Origin: Microvirga terricola
GTDB taxonomy: Bacteria; Pseudomonadota; Alphaproteobacteria; Rhizobiales; Beijerinckiaceae
DNA length: 64,000 nucleotides
NCBI RefSeq assembly: GCF_011777495.1
Contig: NZ_JAATJS010000003.1
Coordinates: forward strand, 729,831 to 793,830
Direction: 5' to 3'
Part shown: positions 63,414-64,000 of the stretch, piece by piece
Layout of the letters: every line of letters starts with the position of its first letter
Numbering within the stretch: the first letter of the stretch is position 1
Notes under the pieces: generated by a model
Told to the model about the DNA's origin: nothing
What the model saw: only the letters and a program-made list of their open reading frames with translations
Databases searched by the model: none
Translations under genes and position numbers: made by a program

Positions 63414-63655
63414 AGCGTAGCGGTAAAGATCGTGACGCGACATTGCAATCCTGCCGTGCGCCGAATTGATTAGCATCGCCAAAAAGCGAAAGCGTTCTGC
63501 ACGTAACGTGATTATAGATGACGCAAGGGAATTGCGGCGGCGAGACAATTCCATTTCCGCGATTCCGATCGACAGGGCACACGCCTATGACGCTGCCCGG
63601 GAAGCGGACGCCAGGCGCCAGAGAGCGATACGTCAAATTCGCTGAGGATCGGCGG

Positions 63656-63751
63656 TCATGGCGGCTCATAACGCCGCAGATCGGCGATCATCCGCACGTC
63701 TTGGGCGGTAGGCGGGGCTGGATCGACAGGTGAATAAGAAAATTTGCTCAT
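63656..63751 (-). CDS. Possible 31-residue small protein
   Basis: ATG at 63751 has a strong AGGAGAG ribosome site, and the frame reads MSKFSYSPVDPAPPTAQDVR MIADLRRYEPP before a stop at 63656. It could be a real small gene or the 5' remnant of a longer one. No known family. The remainder of 63414-63850 contains nothing else I can support, apart from a GTTATG/CATAAC inverted pair at 63766-63782. Confidence 0.3.
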   Translation of the reverse strand: MSKFSYSPVDPAPPTAQDVRMIADLRRYEPP

Positions 63752-63850
63752 CAATTCTCTCCTATGTTATGTTATCCATAACAACTTTAATTTGCAGAAT
63801 GTGAACGGGGATCGCTTGCTCGGGTGAGCGGTCGTTGTCCGGGGGCGGGC

Positions 63851-64000
63851 ATGGAATATGCGTTGGTGGCTTGGGTGCGGGGCCGTTTGGTGCGGCTGCT
63901 GCGGTTGAGCCTTGTCTCAGGGTTGGTGACGGCTCTCGTCCTTCCTCCGGTTGCGCCGGCCTTTGCCGAGGCGGCGGCGCCCGCGCCGGTGACGGCGGCT
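63851..64000 (+). CDS. Start of an exported protein (truncated by window end)
   Basis: Fifty codons are visible: MEYALVAWVRGRLVRLLRLS, a hydrophobic stretch LVSGLVTALVLPPVAPAFAE, then an Ala/Pro-rich start. This looks like a long Sec signal peptide with cleavage near AFA|EA. The mature protein lies outside the window. Long signal regions of this type occur in large secreted or surface proteins. Confidence 0.6.
   Translation, partial: MEYALVAWVRGRLVRLLRLSLVSGLVTALVLPPVAPAFAEAAAPAPVTAA

Noticed and set aside
1..64000. CRISPR array, Cas genes, tRNA or rRNA genes
   Set aside because: No regularly spaced repeats, no Cas motifs, and no cloverleaf or rRNA sequence were recognised on either strand.

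Overview
The window looks like chromosome of a GC-rich alphaproteobacterium, most likely of the order Hyphomicrobiales (Rhizobiales). Pointers are EcfG-type stress promoters (GGAAC-N16-CGTT), DUF1236, CsbD, PRC-barrel and KGG stress proteins, IorAB-type molybdenum hydroxylases, a nirK-nirV pair and an IS1182-type relic. I cannot name the genus from sequence alone. No rRNA, tRNA or CRISPR array was seen.

Positions 1-12.5 kb hold a catabolic import locus. A MurR/RpiR regulator is divergent from a tightly coupled dipeptide-type ABC transporter operon (binding protein, two permeases, two ATPases). The same transcription unit continues into an alpha/beta hydrolase and an M20 amidohydrolase. An aldehyde dehydrogenase and an aconitase follow. 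Positions 12.5-27.2 kb are ordinary chromosomal genes: a DUF983 protein, a MocR regulator with nearby inverted repeats, a secreted phosphoesterase, an isochorismatase-like hydrolase, an NTF2-like protein, a MexEF-type RND pump, and a SulP / Ca2+:H+ exchanger / membrane protein operon.

Positions 27.2-41.4 kb contain an acetoacetate-type CoA transferase pair, a patch of fused gene fragments (fabI tail, SRAP piece, epimerase piece), a Tat-exported thioredoxin-fold protein with one active-site Cys, CsbD, two HDxG-type hydrolases, an isoquinoline-oxidoreductase-like pair, a sulfatase, and nirK-nirV. The nirKV genes have an FNR/NnrR-type box and lie between two ~150-bp direct repeats.

Positions 41.4-64 kb are an accessory region. 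They contain DUF4238, a tniQ fragment that breaks a PRC-barrel gene, an EcfG stress-gene cluster, a CYTH-CHAD protein, an SRAP gene broken by a degenerate IS1182 element, and a ~1000-residue PHP-SMC ATPase (TrlF family, a candidate defence protein). A complete four-gene Tn7-like transposition module (tnsA-tniA-tniB-tniQ) follows. A structured candidate small RNA is read divergently from tnsA. Beyond it lie a HipA kinase with an Xre/MbcA/ParS-type partner, orphan antitoxin-like genes, a DUF6998-like gene and another truncated SRAP gene.

The most notable features are the Tn7-like module with its neighbouring TrlF gene and candidate ncRNA, the mixed HipA/MbcA-type toxin-antitoxin pair, and the repeat-bounded nirKV cassette.
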